Under the pieces are notes generated by a model. That model was not told the origin of the DNA, did not search any database, and was given only the letters and a program-made list of their open reading frames with translations. Positions 1 to 9,841 of a stretch of DNA of 64,000 bases are shown here, piece by piece; the first letter of the stretch is position 1, and each line of letters opens with the position of its first letter. The translations under genes and the position numbers were made by a program. The stretch is from Biscogniauxia marginata (Eukaryota > Ascomycota > Sordariomycetes > Xylariales > Xylariaceae): contig MU404193.1 of NCBI GenBank assembly GCA_022695795.1, positions 1 through 64,000 of the forward strand. The letters are read 5' to 3'.

Positions 1-1595
1 CCCCGCTCGCCCCCCCCGCCCGCTGCCCCCGCGTGTGGGGCGGCGCCCGCCGCCCCGCGCGGCGCGGCCCCCCCCCCCCTCTATTCGTTTTTTCTTTTCT
101 TTTTTCTGTCTGCCAGTATTTTCTCTCCGGCCTTTATCTCAATACTTACCTCACAAACGTCGTTGATCCTTGTAGGATCGCCATGTTTTTTCACGCATGG
201 GAATTCTTAAGTTTCAGCTTGTACGTTTCTCTGTACACTATTACCGGGGTCGAGACACTAAATATTGTTGAAGTCATTTCTAATCTCCTCTTCTGTATGA
301 TGTTCTTGTCCTGTGGGTATATGCTTCTGGTTCATAGGCAAGGCCCTTGCCGCCCTTGGTTAGTCTAACCATTAAAATGTCACTAGAATTCCTGCAGGCC
401 CAGATGCATTACCTCGGTTTTGGATTTATATGTATATCGCGTGAACCCATTCACGTGTTTTGTGGAAGGACTGTTGGGAGCCTTACTGGCCAACTTGGAG
501 GTTCAAATACCTAACTACATATCTAGAATCATCCGTGTAGAATAAATTGAGGCTAATCGACCGTCATGTACGAAATACCCTTGTGTATTCACTAGAAGTG
601 CTCGTATCCGGTTCGATGTGATTAAGCAGCATGATCCCTATTTCATGCAATAGCTGTTCCACGGCAGTTCTTCATTGTATGTTCTGTATTGGGCCAGCTT
701 GGCTTTTGAGGATATCCACGTGCTGAGTAGTTTAATATACTACGATATACTAAGTAGTGAGCAAAATTAATATGTTTAACGACTACAAAATAATATGAAA
801 ACGGCGATTTGCTTTAGCTTTGTGCCCTGATATGCCGGAAAATTATATCATGAGAATAAGTCTGATATATAGTCGTGATATAAAGCCTATTACTATGCTA
901 TACAGAAGGGTAAATGACATGTTCCTTGTGGAAGTCTCGACTCTATGTCTTTGATTGTCTGGTAAGTAGGGTGGTTCGGCATTGGCGGCCAAGCCGGGGA
1001 GCTGTCTGTACTTATTACTGGTGGAGCCGGTAATGACGGTGCCGGAGGTCCACTCCGTATACATACCGGGCAGCCCGGCAAGGCGGCCGGCAAATACTAT
1101 GCCTACATAATCAAACATGAAGATAGGTGTTATGCGGGATCTATTACGAGTAGGTATACAGAGAATAAGATAGGTACCTACCTAAGGTATATAGACTCAT
1201 ATCCCCACATTTGCTAGTGGACGGTAACGAGTGTATAATCGCTTATAATTTTAAGTGATATAATTTAAGTGCTTTATATATTATTAAATATAACTATTAC
1301 CTCTCAAATTATATATTTATTTAAATTTATTAAATCTTAATAAAATTATAATTATAATTTATAAGTATTTATTACGCAGTTATTTAATAACAAGCTAAAC
1401 GATTTAATTTTTTAAGTGTGTAGACGATTATTGAACCCCACTATTAAGTACCAGTTGAAAATGCACTTACCAATAATACGTTAGCCCCTCCAAGAAAAAA
1501 AAAATATTCTACTTCCCGGTTATCCTATCACACCATCCACGGCAATAGTACACTGCTTTCCCCTCGCCCGGCGACGCAGATGTATAGCCCTCGCC
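1..1595. other. Contig-edge and intergenic region
   Basis: The first 80 bases are almost pure C/G with long C runs, unlike anything else in the window, and look like a sequence or assembly edge. The rest is moderately AT-rich. Bases 1240-1420 are very AT-rich (runs of TTAAATTTATT type) and resemble a small RIP-affected repeat scar. Open frames here lack coding character and I recognise no gene. Confidence 0.5.
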
Positions 1596-2731
1596 ATGGC
1601 AGCACGCGGCAGTAGTTACAGTAGTCCGCGCAGCGTCGCCGACGCCACGCGCTTTACGTCCAACACGCCCCACGCGAAGACGAAAGCCGCCGCGTCCAAA
1701 CCCGGCACGGCCTCTGCCACCGGCAGGCCCGCCAATTCCAGCCCGTCGAAGCACCCGCTGGGGAGCGGGGTGGGAGGCGGACTGCCTCCGTCGGGCACAC
1801 CGGTACAGGCGACGCATGAGACACCGGAGGAGCGGGTGCGGCGCCTGCGCGCCGCCCACCTCGCCGCGAAGCAGCATACTGTATCCCGGTTCGACCGCAT
1901 CGTCGACAGCTCGCGGCGGTTTTTCGACGCGGCCCACAAGTTCAGCCTCGCGGGCCTCATCGGCTTTAGCGGTACGCAATTTCCTACCTACCTTCCTTCC
2001 TTCCTCCCTTCCATCCGTCTTTCTCGTATTTCCTCTCTCTCTCTCTCTCTCTCCGGTCTCTCCTCTCGGCCCATTTCACTGACACAAACAACGTGGGTTC
2101 CCCAGGCCTCGCCCTCTTCGTGACCGTCTACGCCAGCGCCGACATGATGATATACAACCGCCGGCGGCGGGGCGAGTTCTTCGCCATGCAGAAGCAGCTG
2201 AAGGAGGACAGCCTCGAGTCCGCCCGTCTTGCCTACATGGCCGGCACCGCGACCGAGGACCAGATCGCGCTCGTCGAGGAGGCGACCGCGAAGGCGAGGC
2301 AGGACGGCTTGCAATTGCCGCCCCTGCTGTCTGCGCCGCGGCCTGCGGCGCCTGCCGGGGGGCGCGATGCGACAGCGGACCAGACCGAGCGGACGGTATG
2401 GTCTGGAGAGGCCATTGTCGAGAGTAATATATCGGCTGCGGACGACGTAGAGCAGCCCAAGAAGAAGGGGCTTATCGCATGGCTGGTGAGTGGGTTGAAG
2501 AAGGAGGAGCTGAGGGAAGATCTCGATTTCGATAATGAGGAAGCATCGGCTTCGGGTCGGGCCTCCCAATCTGGCATTACTAAGACTATAGATGAGTCGC
2601 AGCAGGTGTTTAAAGAAAAGGCCAAGGCCGCGTTCGATCAGGAGAGGGAAAACCAGAGAAGAGGGGGGCCATTGGACCAGGTTGGTCTAGAAAACAAGTC
2701 GGGGAGCAATGAAGGGAAGAAGGGATGGTGA
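1596..2731 (+). CDS. COX14-type cytochrome c oxidase assembly protein
   Basis: Two exons, 1596-1971 and 2106-2731, encode 333 aa. The 134-bp intron starts GTACGC and ends CCCAG, and joins a glycine codon across the splice. The first 75 residues are Ser/Ala/Pro-rich and low complexity. A conserved stretch follows (DAAHKFSLAGLIG then LALFVTVYASADMMIYN), a single membrane helix at about 115-137 with a basic NRRRR flank. This matches the short core of yeast Cox14, a mitochondrial inner-membrane factor that couples Cox1 synthesis to complex IV assembly. The C-terminal half (about 140-333) is charged and probably disordered. The protein is much longer than yeast Cox14 (70 aa), which from memory is normal for filamentous fungi. 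The intron carries a CT repeat. The family call rests on the helix region only. Confidence 0.8.
2033..2052. repeat. (CT)n microsatellite in COX14-like intron
   Basis: A pure CT dinucleotide run of about ten units lies inside the intron of the COX14-like gene and is part of its pyrimidine-rich tract. Confidence 0.9.
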
Positions 2732-4011
2732 TAGGCAGAGTTTCTAGTCCACAAGAGTGACCGGAGAAGCAGAACTAAAGAAAAAAAAAGGAATTTCCAC
2801 AAATTTGAAGATAAGTACCACACAAGGAGAGCTCAACCGGGGGCACCAACACAGAGGTGCTCATAATGTTCTAACATGTACCACGGTCGGTTAAACGAGC
2901 TTATGCACGGGTAAAAGGCCGCTGTTGTATGTACCATAGTCTGTGATAGAAGGTCCAGGGCCTGGCCCTGGCGCATTGGGTCGAGGTTGTTCCTCTCAAA
3001 AGAGCAACGGGCTGACCAGCTCCCTAAATTGCTGGACTGCGCTTTCGTATATAGCAGCTATTATAGTCAACTCACCTGTGCCATTCCCTGACACCCGCGC
3101 TCATAGCAACAGTCAAAGGAGCATAGTAGAGATGGTGCAGAATCTACAGATCATCACCAAGTTGAGAACCACGTTTGAAGACATAGGAAATTTTGCTTAT
3201 TTTCATGTTGGTGTTCCCCCCCAAAAAAAAAGACAAGATAAATTATTCCACACGCTGAGTCTAGCTTGTCTGTTGCCTGCTCAAAACCCAACTCCGCTCT
3301 AGACGCCATGCACAAGTCCCAGTGAGAAGACGAAAACCAAAAAGACGGGTATTGTTCTCCTTTTCCTCAAATTCGTTTTGCTTTACTCTGAAGAATGCAG
3401 AACCTTATAATCCAGTAACCGAAATGCAGCAATGAATGTGTTGTGGTATAATGATATAGATGAACGATTGCCGGGTGAACCGTTGGAAAGAGAAGGAAAC
3501 TGAGATGAATGATCGAAATACTACGGCTTAGCGTGCCGCCCCTGTGAGCTTCTTGCTGTCCACCTACCACTGTAGGCGCCCTAGCTATTATACCTCAGCT
3601 ATAGCAGAGTAGTAGTAGTAGAAGAAGATATTATCGGGAAAATGGAAGGTTTCCTGCCCTTTGTATGGAGAGTCCAGAAATGGCATTCTCTAAGAGAGAG
3701 CCTCATTGACTCCTTAACGCCCCAGAAAAACGACGCGCAAATAACGCCCCTTAGAGCATGACGATCTGGGACATTTCCGTGTCTCGAGCATGTCTGTCTC
3801 GCATAGAATGTTGCTGGAACCGTGGACTGCACCTCTTCCATAGGTTCCTATCAAGGGTAGACTTGGAGGCAAGGATGCCGGAGTCACCCGAAGACTTTTC
3901 TTCTTGGTGCGTTGTCATCAGGCCTCGCAACTGTTGGGGCATCGGTCCATCATTGCCGTCTACTCCTAGTATGTCCTGATGCCATACATTCATTACCCCG
4001 TTATTCTCGTA
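2732..4011. other. Convergent intergenic region
   Basis: This lies between two convergent genes, so it holds both 3' ends. The open frames here (for example 2943-3302 and 3599-3841) show no recognisable domain. I see nothing else that I can support. Confidence 0.5.
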
Positions 4012-5054
4012 CTATGAGATAATAATGTGATTGAAATGGCCGGGGATTTTCATGCGACACTTCTCACAGTCAGCTCGGTACCCTATACTGAATGACTTCT
4101 TCATGCCAGGCTGTATGGTCCAACTGTTCAGCGTGTGCTTGCTACGGGAATGGCCGAATTTACCACGCGGCGAGGGCGTGGCGGGTGCCGACAACGGGGA
4201 GGTACCATCGGTGTCCACCATGGCCGCGTCGGAGTCGACAGGCTGTGGGGGAGTCTGGATGTTGGGGTGGATAGCCATGGCATGCGGGTTGGTCGAATGG
4301 GGCATGTGTGGCAAGTATGGTCTCTGAATCTGTGCTACTACCGGGGAACACGAGTCCAAAATCATGCCCGGGCTTGTGGGCGCATCTTCACCCCCATTTT
4401 CACTAATTGGGGATGGGAGACGTCGGGTTTGCACCATAGACCATTCCGCACCACCATCAAGCGATCGCGGTACCGAGGGGTCTTGCCTCGGTGGGAAGGG
4501 TCGCGCTTGGGCGAAGCCGGCCTCGTCCTCCGGAATAGTAGCATTGGCAACGTGCTGTGCAGTTTGGTTGACCGGACCCCAATTGGTTCCCCGTACCTGG
4601 GCAGCAAATGTGCAGTGGATCGGGGTTGGCATCCGTCCAGCGATGCTCGGGGCGACGGGATCTGGTTGTGGAGAGCCGGGATGGAGATGCTGTTGCGAGG
4701 GGTTATTGTCAACCATCATGTCCGTGTCTCTATCAGCGTCCACCGGTGGGTTCGGCGGTCGCTGGTTCAGCACATCCTCCGAGTCGGAGTCGGTCGGGGT
4801 TATGGTGGTCGGCGGAAAGCTGGGGGGTTCAGTGTATCGTTTGTGGCCCGGCGAAGTTCGCAGTGGAAGAGAATGCAAGCGTTTCTGTTAAAAGAGAGGC
4901 CAAGTTAGCAGGACGCTTCGAAGCAGATGTGGCCAAGACTGACATTCCGATGCTCTGTGAAACCCAAGGTGCCATTCATGACCATATCAAGCTCGAGTCC
5001 ATCATCTTCCCGGACTCGTTTCCGGGAGGCTTCGGGCCACTGATGGTTGAACAT
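4012..5054 (-). CDS. Conserved-looking fungal protein of unknown function
   Basis: Two exons on the minus strand, 5054-4944 and 4884-4012, encode 327 aa. The 59-bp intron has donor GTCAGT and acceptor TTAACAG. The joined frame reads GFTEHRN then KRLHSLPLRTSPG. The N-terminus has a basic-acidic nuclear-localisation look (SRKRVREDDGLELDM). The middle is Pro/Ser/Asp-rich and probably disordered. The last 40 residues look conserved: an aromatic/basic stretch KKSFSIGYRADCEKCRMKIP holds a CxxC pair and is followed by GHFNHII. I do not recognise a named family. The CxxC tail could be half of a metal site or a short interaction motif. The ATG at 5054 is chosen because it opens the frame that splices cleanly. 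A longer start at 5147 in the same frame is not a better fit. Confidence 0.72.
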
Positions 5055-6973
5055 TGTCCGGCGCCGACAAGATGACCAAATCACTAAAGCGGGTTTTGAC
5101 GAATAGGGTAACCTCGAGGGCCCGAGAGCTACATGCGACAGTGGCAATCGGTTCCGCGCGATAGTATATAGAAGAAGCCAGGTCGCGCACGGGGCCGTAG
5201 AGAAGTATATAAGAACGTGTGTATGTTTGGGCTACCTAGCGACTGGCGGGGGTGCGTCTGGGTGCGTCGTGTGAGGTCCAGATCCTCCGCAGGTCGGGTT
5301 CATCAACCTCTTTCCAGTATTCCCGTCGAAGGGGCTGTCGAGCTGATTGCCGAGATGAGAATGTCCCCAGACCTTTCCTGTGGGCAGAAATAAAAAGAAA
5401 GAACGAGGAAGGAGAACAATGAAATCGATGAGCTAAGGAAATATCGGGGTGTGCTTAGTACAGAGTGAGTGCGTAAGAAAACGAAAAGAAAATTGTGTTC
5501 GTATGTTAACATTAGTTGGGATGGATGGAAATGGAAACGGAGTGATGGTGGTGGTGGTGGTGGTGGTTGATCCCAAGGATGCGGATGCCGATGACGAGAC
5601 TTGGTGCCAAGGGCCAAGGGTGCCCTCCCGTCTGGAATATTTGGGGACATGTACTTCCCGAGGTCAGTAGGCTACCGTACGAGTGCCTAGGCGGGGGAGG
5701 AACGTCTCGAACGGCTGATTAAGTGCCTAATTTACGTTAACCTAAAATACGAGCTGTCAGCCTAGGCACCGTTTTGTGCCCCTGACACTACCTAGACTGC
5801 TGTATCTATGGACGTACCGTTTGTACGGATTAATCCGTAGGCAAAACTCGGAGTGGAGCCATGGCTGTATCCGTTAGCACACCGTTACAATGTACGGAAC
5901 TACAGATCGATCGTTAACGGAATGGATACATGTAGTTTACTGTATCCATGAAAAGTGGACTTTGCAATTACAGACATATTACCAGGCCCTGGCCTCTATG
6001 CCATTAAAATGATAGGTAATTAGGTAGTCACAGTCCAAATAGTTTAATAATTTTAAGTTTCCCAACCTCTTGGGTAGCACCACCGCCTAGTAATTTACAC
6101 AAGTATGTCAAGTATCCCATGACGTACCGATATGCATTATGTACTGCCCATCCTAACCGTATTCGACAACCTCGGTCTATAGGTATTATTTGAAGTACCC
6201 AAGTTTACTGTGATATCAATTTGTAGCAGCTACTTTTGCTGTCAATAATGGCAGCCGCCGCTCTTTGTTGTTTGGTTTCAGGCTTGCTTCATCACCGACA
6301 TGGGGGTTTCTTGTTTCTTCATATCTACAGATTTAATACCTGACTGTGCGCCACTTGTTCAACATGTTATGTATGGGAACAGAACAATCTTTTCTTTAGC
6401 CCCCTGTCATTGTTATTGGCCAGCTATAACGTTTCTCTTACCTCTGCCCTTCTCTTGTGCCGTAGAAATCGTTGTCGTCATGTGCCCGATATAGAATTCA
6501 ACATTGTCTCGGGCGGCACAAAACGTCCAACCATTCCCAGCCCTTTCCATCGCCTTCGTCATCTTGAAGCCACGCCTTGGCATGAACCCCTCAACCCCCT
6601 AATTCTGCTATTCATCTGTTGATCTTTTAAATGTTAGCCAGGTCAACTGCGGATCTGCATCCACATATCGAGGGGATCCCCATCCTCCCGTTAATCATGC
6701 ATCTGTGCACTCACAGGATGCTGGTTTAACGGGGTTTCCGCGGATTGCTTGCAGTGTCCATTAGACGGATGCTTCCTTCGTTAGATATCCGGAGATCTCG
6801 TATACACAGTACAGTGAATAAGAGTAGATGTTCCCCTGAAGGTGTCTTAGATGTGCTCTCCACTAGGCTCTGAACTTCAATGAAAGATGACCTGATTTTT
6901 TAAGTATGGGTGAAATATAGGGGCTGATGACATCGACAATCCAGTCCAAGAATACAAGCCATCTAATATTCCG
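5055..6973. other. Intergenic region
   Basis: The region carries the upstream side of the minus-strand gene ending at 5054, including a (GGT)n run at 5547-5569. I could not identify a gene. The stretch 5800-5960 is rich in short repeated words around GTATCCATG and GTACGGA, which may be an old repeat fragment. Confidence 0.4.
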
Positions 6974-7625
6974 TTAACGTGTTGTTTCGATGGCTACTTT
7001 CCCTCTCGCGCGGCTGGTATGCAACCTCCCATAGGCCTCTTTGACCTTGCCGAAATTGTAAGCATTGTCAATCACGATGTCGTCTTCCTTCAATTCTGTG
7101 GTCTTTTGCAGTCATATCTGGACTTGGTCTTGAATCAGGCAATCGTATGACAGTCCCCATCTGATATACGCAAGCAGCCACCAGAGATACATACGGGGGT
7201 TCTAATAATACAGGAGACTCTCCCACGATGCCCGAATAGTCTTGTCGCCCACGACGGTCACGCATACAGAGGCTAGGCCGATAAACTCCATGCCGCTGAC
7301 AGAATCAGCCATGGAATCAGGCTCGAAGGCCACAATCGCCAATCTCACCGCGTCGGGGAAAATCGTATAGTCCACAGCCTGATTCGCACCTCTTTCTCGG
7401 ACAGCGGTCGCTATTGCGGCTAAGGCAGGAAGTTGGGACTGTATAGTCTCTTTCCCATGCCAGCCAGATGGTGTAGATACCAAGGCTTGAGCCTCCACTA
7501 AAAACAGCAATCTTACTGTCTACCACAGTTAGACTGTTCACGAACATTGCACATCTCTCGCTTGAACTCTATGCTGCAAGACAACACCAGCGGACTCACC
7601 GCCCACGATCCTTAATTGCCTTGGA
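6974..7625 (-). pseudogene. Decayed medium-chain dehydrogenase/reductase (zinc-type ADH-like)
   Basis: Fragments of one protein appear in order but in different frames on the minus strand. Near 7530-7470 there is VVDSKIAVFSGGSSLGIYTI, the GGSSLG nucleotide-binding loop of the MDR Rossmann fold. Near 7400-7200 comes RERGANQAVDYTIFPDAV and then MADSVSGMEFIGLASVCV. The end, after an in-frame LKEDDIVIDNAYNF, is KVKEAYGRLHTSRARGKVAI followed by a stop at 6976-6974, the typical C-terminus of enoyl-reductase or quinone-oxidoreductase-like MDR enzymes. The pieces are separated by stops and frame changes, and no spliced model rejoins them. The family would reduce alkenals or quinones with NADPH. This copy cannot make an enzyme. 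Confidence 0.7.
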
Positions 7626-8456
7626 TCCGATAAGGGATTTGAGATGGAAAATATTCGATTGAATAACCACGAGATCGAGCTTTCTGGCCTTGACCTGGAT
7701 GAAGACATGGTTTGACGCTGGTGCGGACTGGGTAGCCGTCTATTAGAGCTGTAAACTCTGGAGGAAATCGGCTATTATAGACTTATGATTTGGCATTTGA
7801 CGCATTTCCGCCGCCTCAGTCTCTCTATGCATAGTAAGTGAGAACTCGGGGTCTAATGTCGCCCATTTTGGTGGCTTGCTTGTTAACTGTCTAGGTACGT
7901 AGCAAAAGAATGTGCCGGATGATGTGTAGCAGTATTGGATACCTATATTGTTATACTGTTCTTCCCTCCCTCCCTCTCTTGCATCTTGGTTGCAAAACCG
8001 AAACCTTCCTTAGGTAGTTGACTACTACGACAAGTTGGCCACCTGGCTATGAGGTTTTACTATACTACCTAGGCCCAAGTGCTGCGCTGGCCCGGTACCA
8101 TACAGCCTATAAAGGGGGTAAGGAGTTGTAGGTATAATTCATCCATACAATAGACACTAGCCACATGACATTAGCCACAGGATCTCGCGTTTATTAGGTA
8201 AGCATTAGCGGCTAGCCCCACATCCTTACTTTTTTTTTTTTTCTCTTGTTCGGGCTAAGGTTTAGGTAGGTACCACCTGTAGGGTTTTGAAGCCCTCCAA
8301 ATAATTTTACCGAAAGTGCGGGTTCCAAGCGCTAGTACCCTCACCCTCTCAAGCACCGCTGGAAATTCTCGTGCCTCCAATCTGGAGAATTGACGACCCG
8401 CGAGTGACCACCTTTTCTTTCCTTCAACAACCCCATCTTGATCGCAATCAGTCACA
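7626..8456. other. Upstream region of RPL13
   Basis: No coding signal is visible. A thymidine tract of 13 bases at 8229-8241 followed by a pyrimidine stretch lies about 220 bp before the L13 start, as is common upstream of strongly expressed fungal ribosomal protein genes. I see no canonical TATA box. Confidence 0.4.
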
Positions 8457-9384
8457 ATGGTGCGTTTGAAAACCAACTCCCCGATGGAATGCTCTGAGGA
8501 CCTGAGATCCAATTGCTGACCTCCAAAAAAATAGGCGATCAAGCACAACAACCAGATCCAGCACAACCGTATGTTTTCACGATGTCTTCTTCTGCACCAG
8601 CGACGACGAGGCTTACTGACCGCCCATAGACTTCCGAAAGGATTGGCAACGACGGGTCCGATGCCACTTCGACCAGGTATGAGAACACCCCTCGAATTTC
8701 TACGAGTCGATTGACCCGACCGGGCGAACTACGTTCTAATCCTTGCATGCGAGCATATAGCCGACCAAGAAGATCCGCCGTCGCTCTCTGCGCCGTGCTA
8801 AGGCTGCCGCAGTCGCCCCCCGACCTGTCGACAAGCTGAGACCCGTAGTCCGATGCCCGACCATCAAGTATAACCGACGTGTTCGAGCTGGACGTGGTTT
8901 CACCTTGGTTGAGCTGAAGGTATTTAATATTGCTGGCCGCTTACCTTGGATTGGAACACCGAAGTTCTAACGACTATTCTAGGAGGCCGGTATCCCCCGT
9001 CTCGTGGCCCCGACCATTGGTATCGCCGTCGACCACCGCCGACACAACCTTAGCGAGGAGTCGCTCACCGTCAATGTCGCCCGCCTCAAGGCCTACAAGG
9101 AGCGGTTGATCGTATTCCCCCGCAAGGGTGCCAAGCACCCCAAGGCCGGTGATAGCAAGGATATCGACCTCAGCAAGACCGAGACCCTCTCGAACGTCGG
9201 CTCCGCCCTACCCATCATCCCAGTCGGGGCGGGCATCTCAGAGATCAAGAAGAGCGAGCTGCCTAAGCAGATCGAGGGTGGCGCCTACGCGACGCTCCGA
9301 AAGGCGAGAAGCGACCAGAGACTGCAGGGTAGTCGGGAGAAGCGGGCCAAGGAGAAGGCCGAGGTCGAGGCCAACAAGAAATAG
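8457..9384 (+). CDS. RPL13: 60S ribosomal protein L13 (eL13)
   Basis: Five exons (8457-8459, 8535-8568, 8630-8676, 8761-8919, 8983-9384) encode 214 aa, close to the usual eL13 length of about 200-215. Exon 1 is only the ATG, directly followed by a GTGCGT donor. Exon 2 gives [11 protein letters not shown], exon 3 [16 protein letters not shown], exon 4 a basic stretch starting [17 protein letters not shown], and exon 5 [20 protein letters not shown] and the lysine-rich end. These are hallmark eL13 sequences. All splice phases agree and all introns are 61-84 bp. The protein is a structural component of the large subunit in the cytosol. It is convergent with the armadillo-repeat gene, with 458 bp between the stops. 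Confidence 0.97.
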
Positions 9385-9841
9385 ACGACGATGGGGCGAA
9401 TCCCGAAGGGGACTGCACGGGAGTACGGACGGCATTCATAGGGTTCTGCTTTCGTTGTGTTGCTGGTCATGGTCATGGTTGGTTGGCTCGTGGTTCATGT
9501 GTAGCCAGGACAGAGGGAGGAGGAAAACCATATCTCTATTCCCCCAGACGCCTACCCACCAAGGCCGAGGCATTATTGCATCTTTCGGTTTACTCTAGGT
9601 CATTCTCATTGGTAAAATGAATGGACAAGAAGCAAGGATCGGTATTTCAATGCAATTGTGACACTCATATCGCAGGCAAAAATAGCTTAGATTGCCATGG
9701 CTGGCTACAAAAATAATCTAGCGAGGTTGATTCCTGTTCTGGGGACGAATCTATCTATGGGTAGTGTCTGTGCCTCCAATGTTAGGGCCAGGCCAGGCTT
9801 ATCTAACAATCTTAGGGCAGATTCCTGAAGAATTCCTTGTC

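Noticed and set aside
33..368. 111-codon frame at the window start with hydrophobic stretches
   Set aside because: It begins in the C-rich edge sequence, has no family pattern, and its hydrophobicity follows from T-rich composition.
470..540. tRNA-like GGTTCAAAT word
   Set aside because: No acceptor stem or anticodon arm could be folded around it.
843..1118. Minus-strand frames with Pro/Cys-rich peptide, effector-like
   Set aside because: No signal peptide in a consistent frame, no promoter and no splice support.
2943..3302. 119-codon frame between two convergent genes
   Set aside because: Low-complexity start, no domain, no promoter; an intron-like piece on the other strand would be under 40 bp.
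4135..4908. 257-codon plus-strand frame opposite the unknown protein
   Set aside because: The minus strand gives a cleanly spliced protein with conserved-looking termini; the plus frame is a shadow.
5449..5670. Frame with Val and Asp runs
   Set aside because: Produced by a (GGT)n microsatellite.
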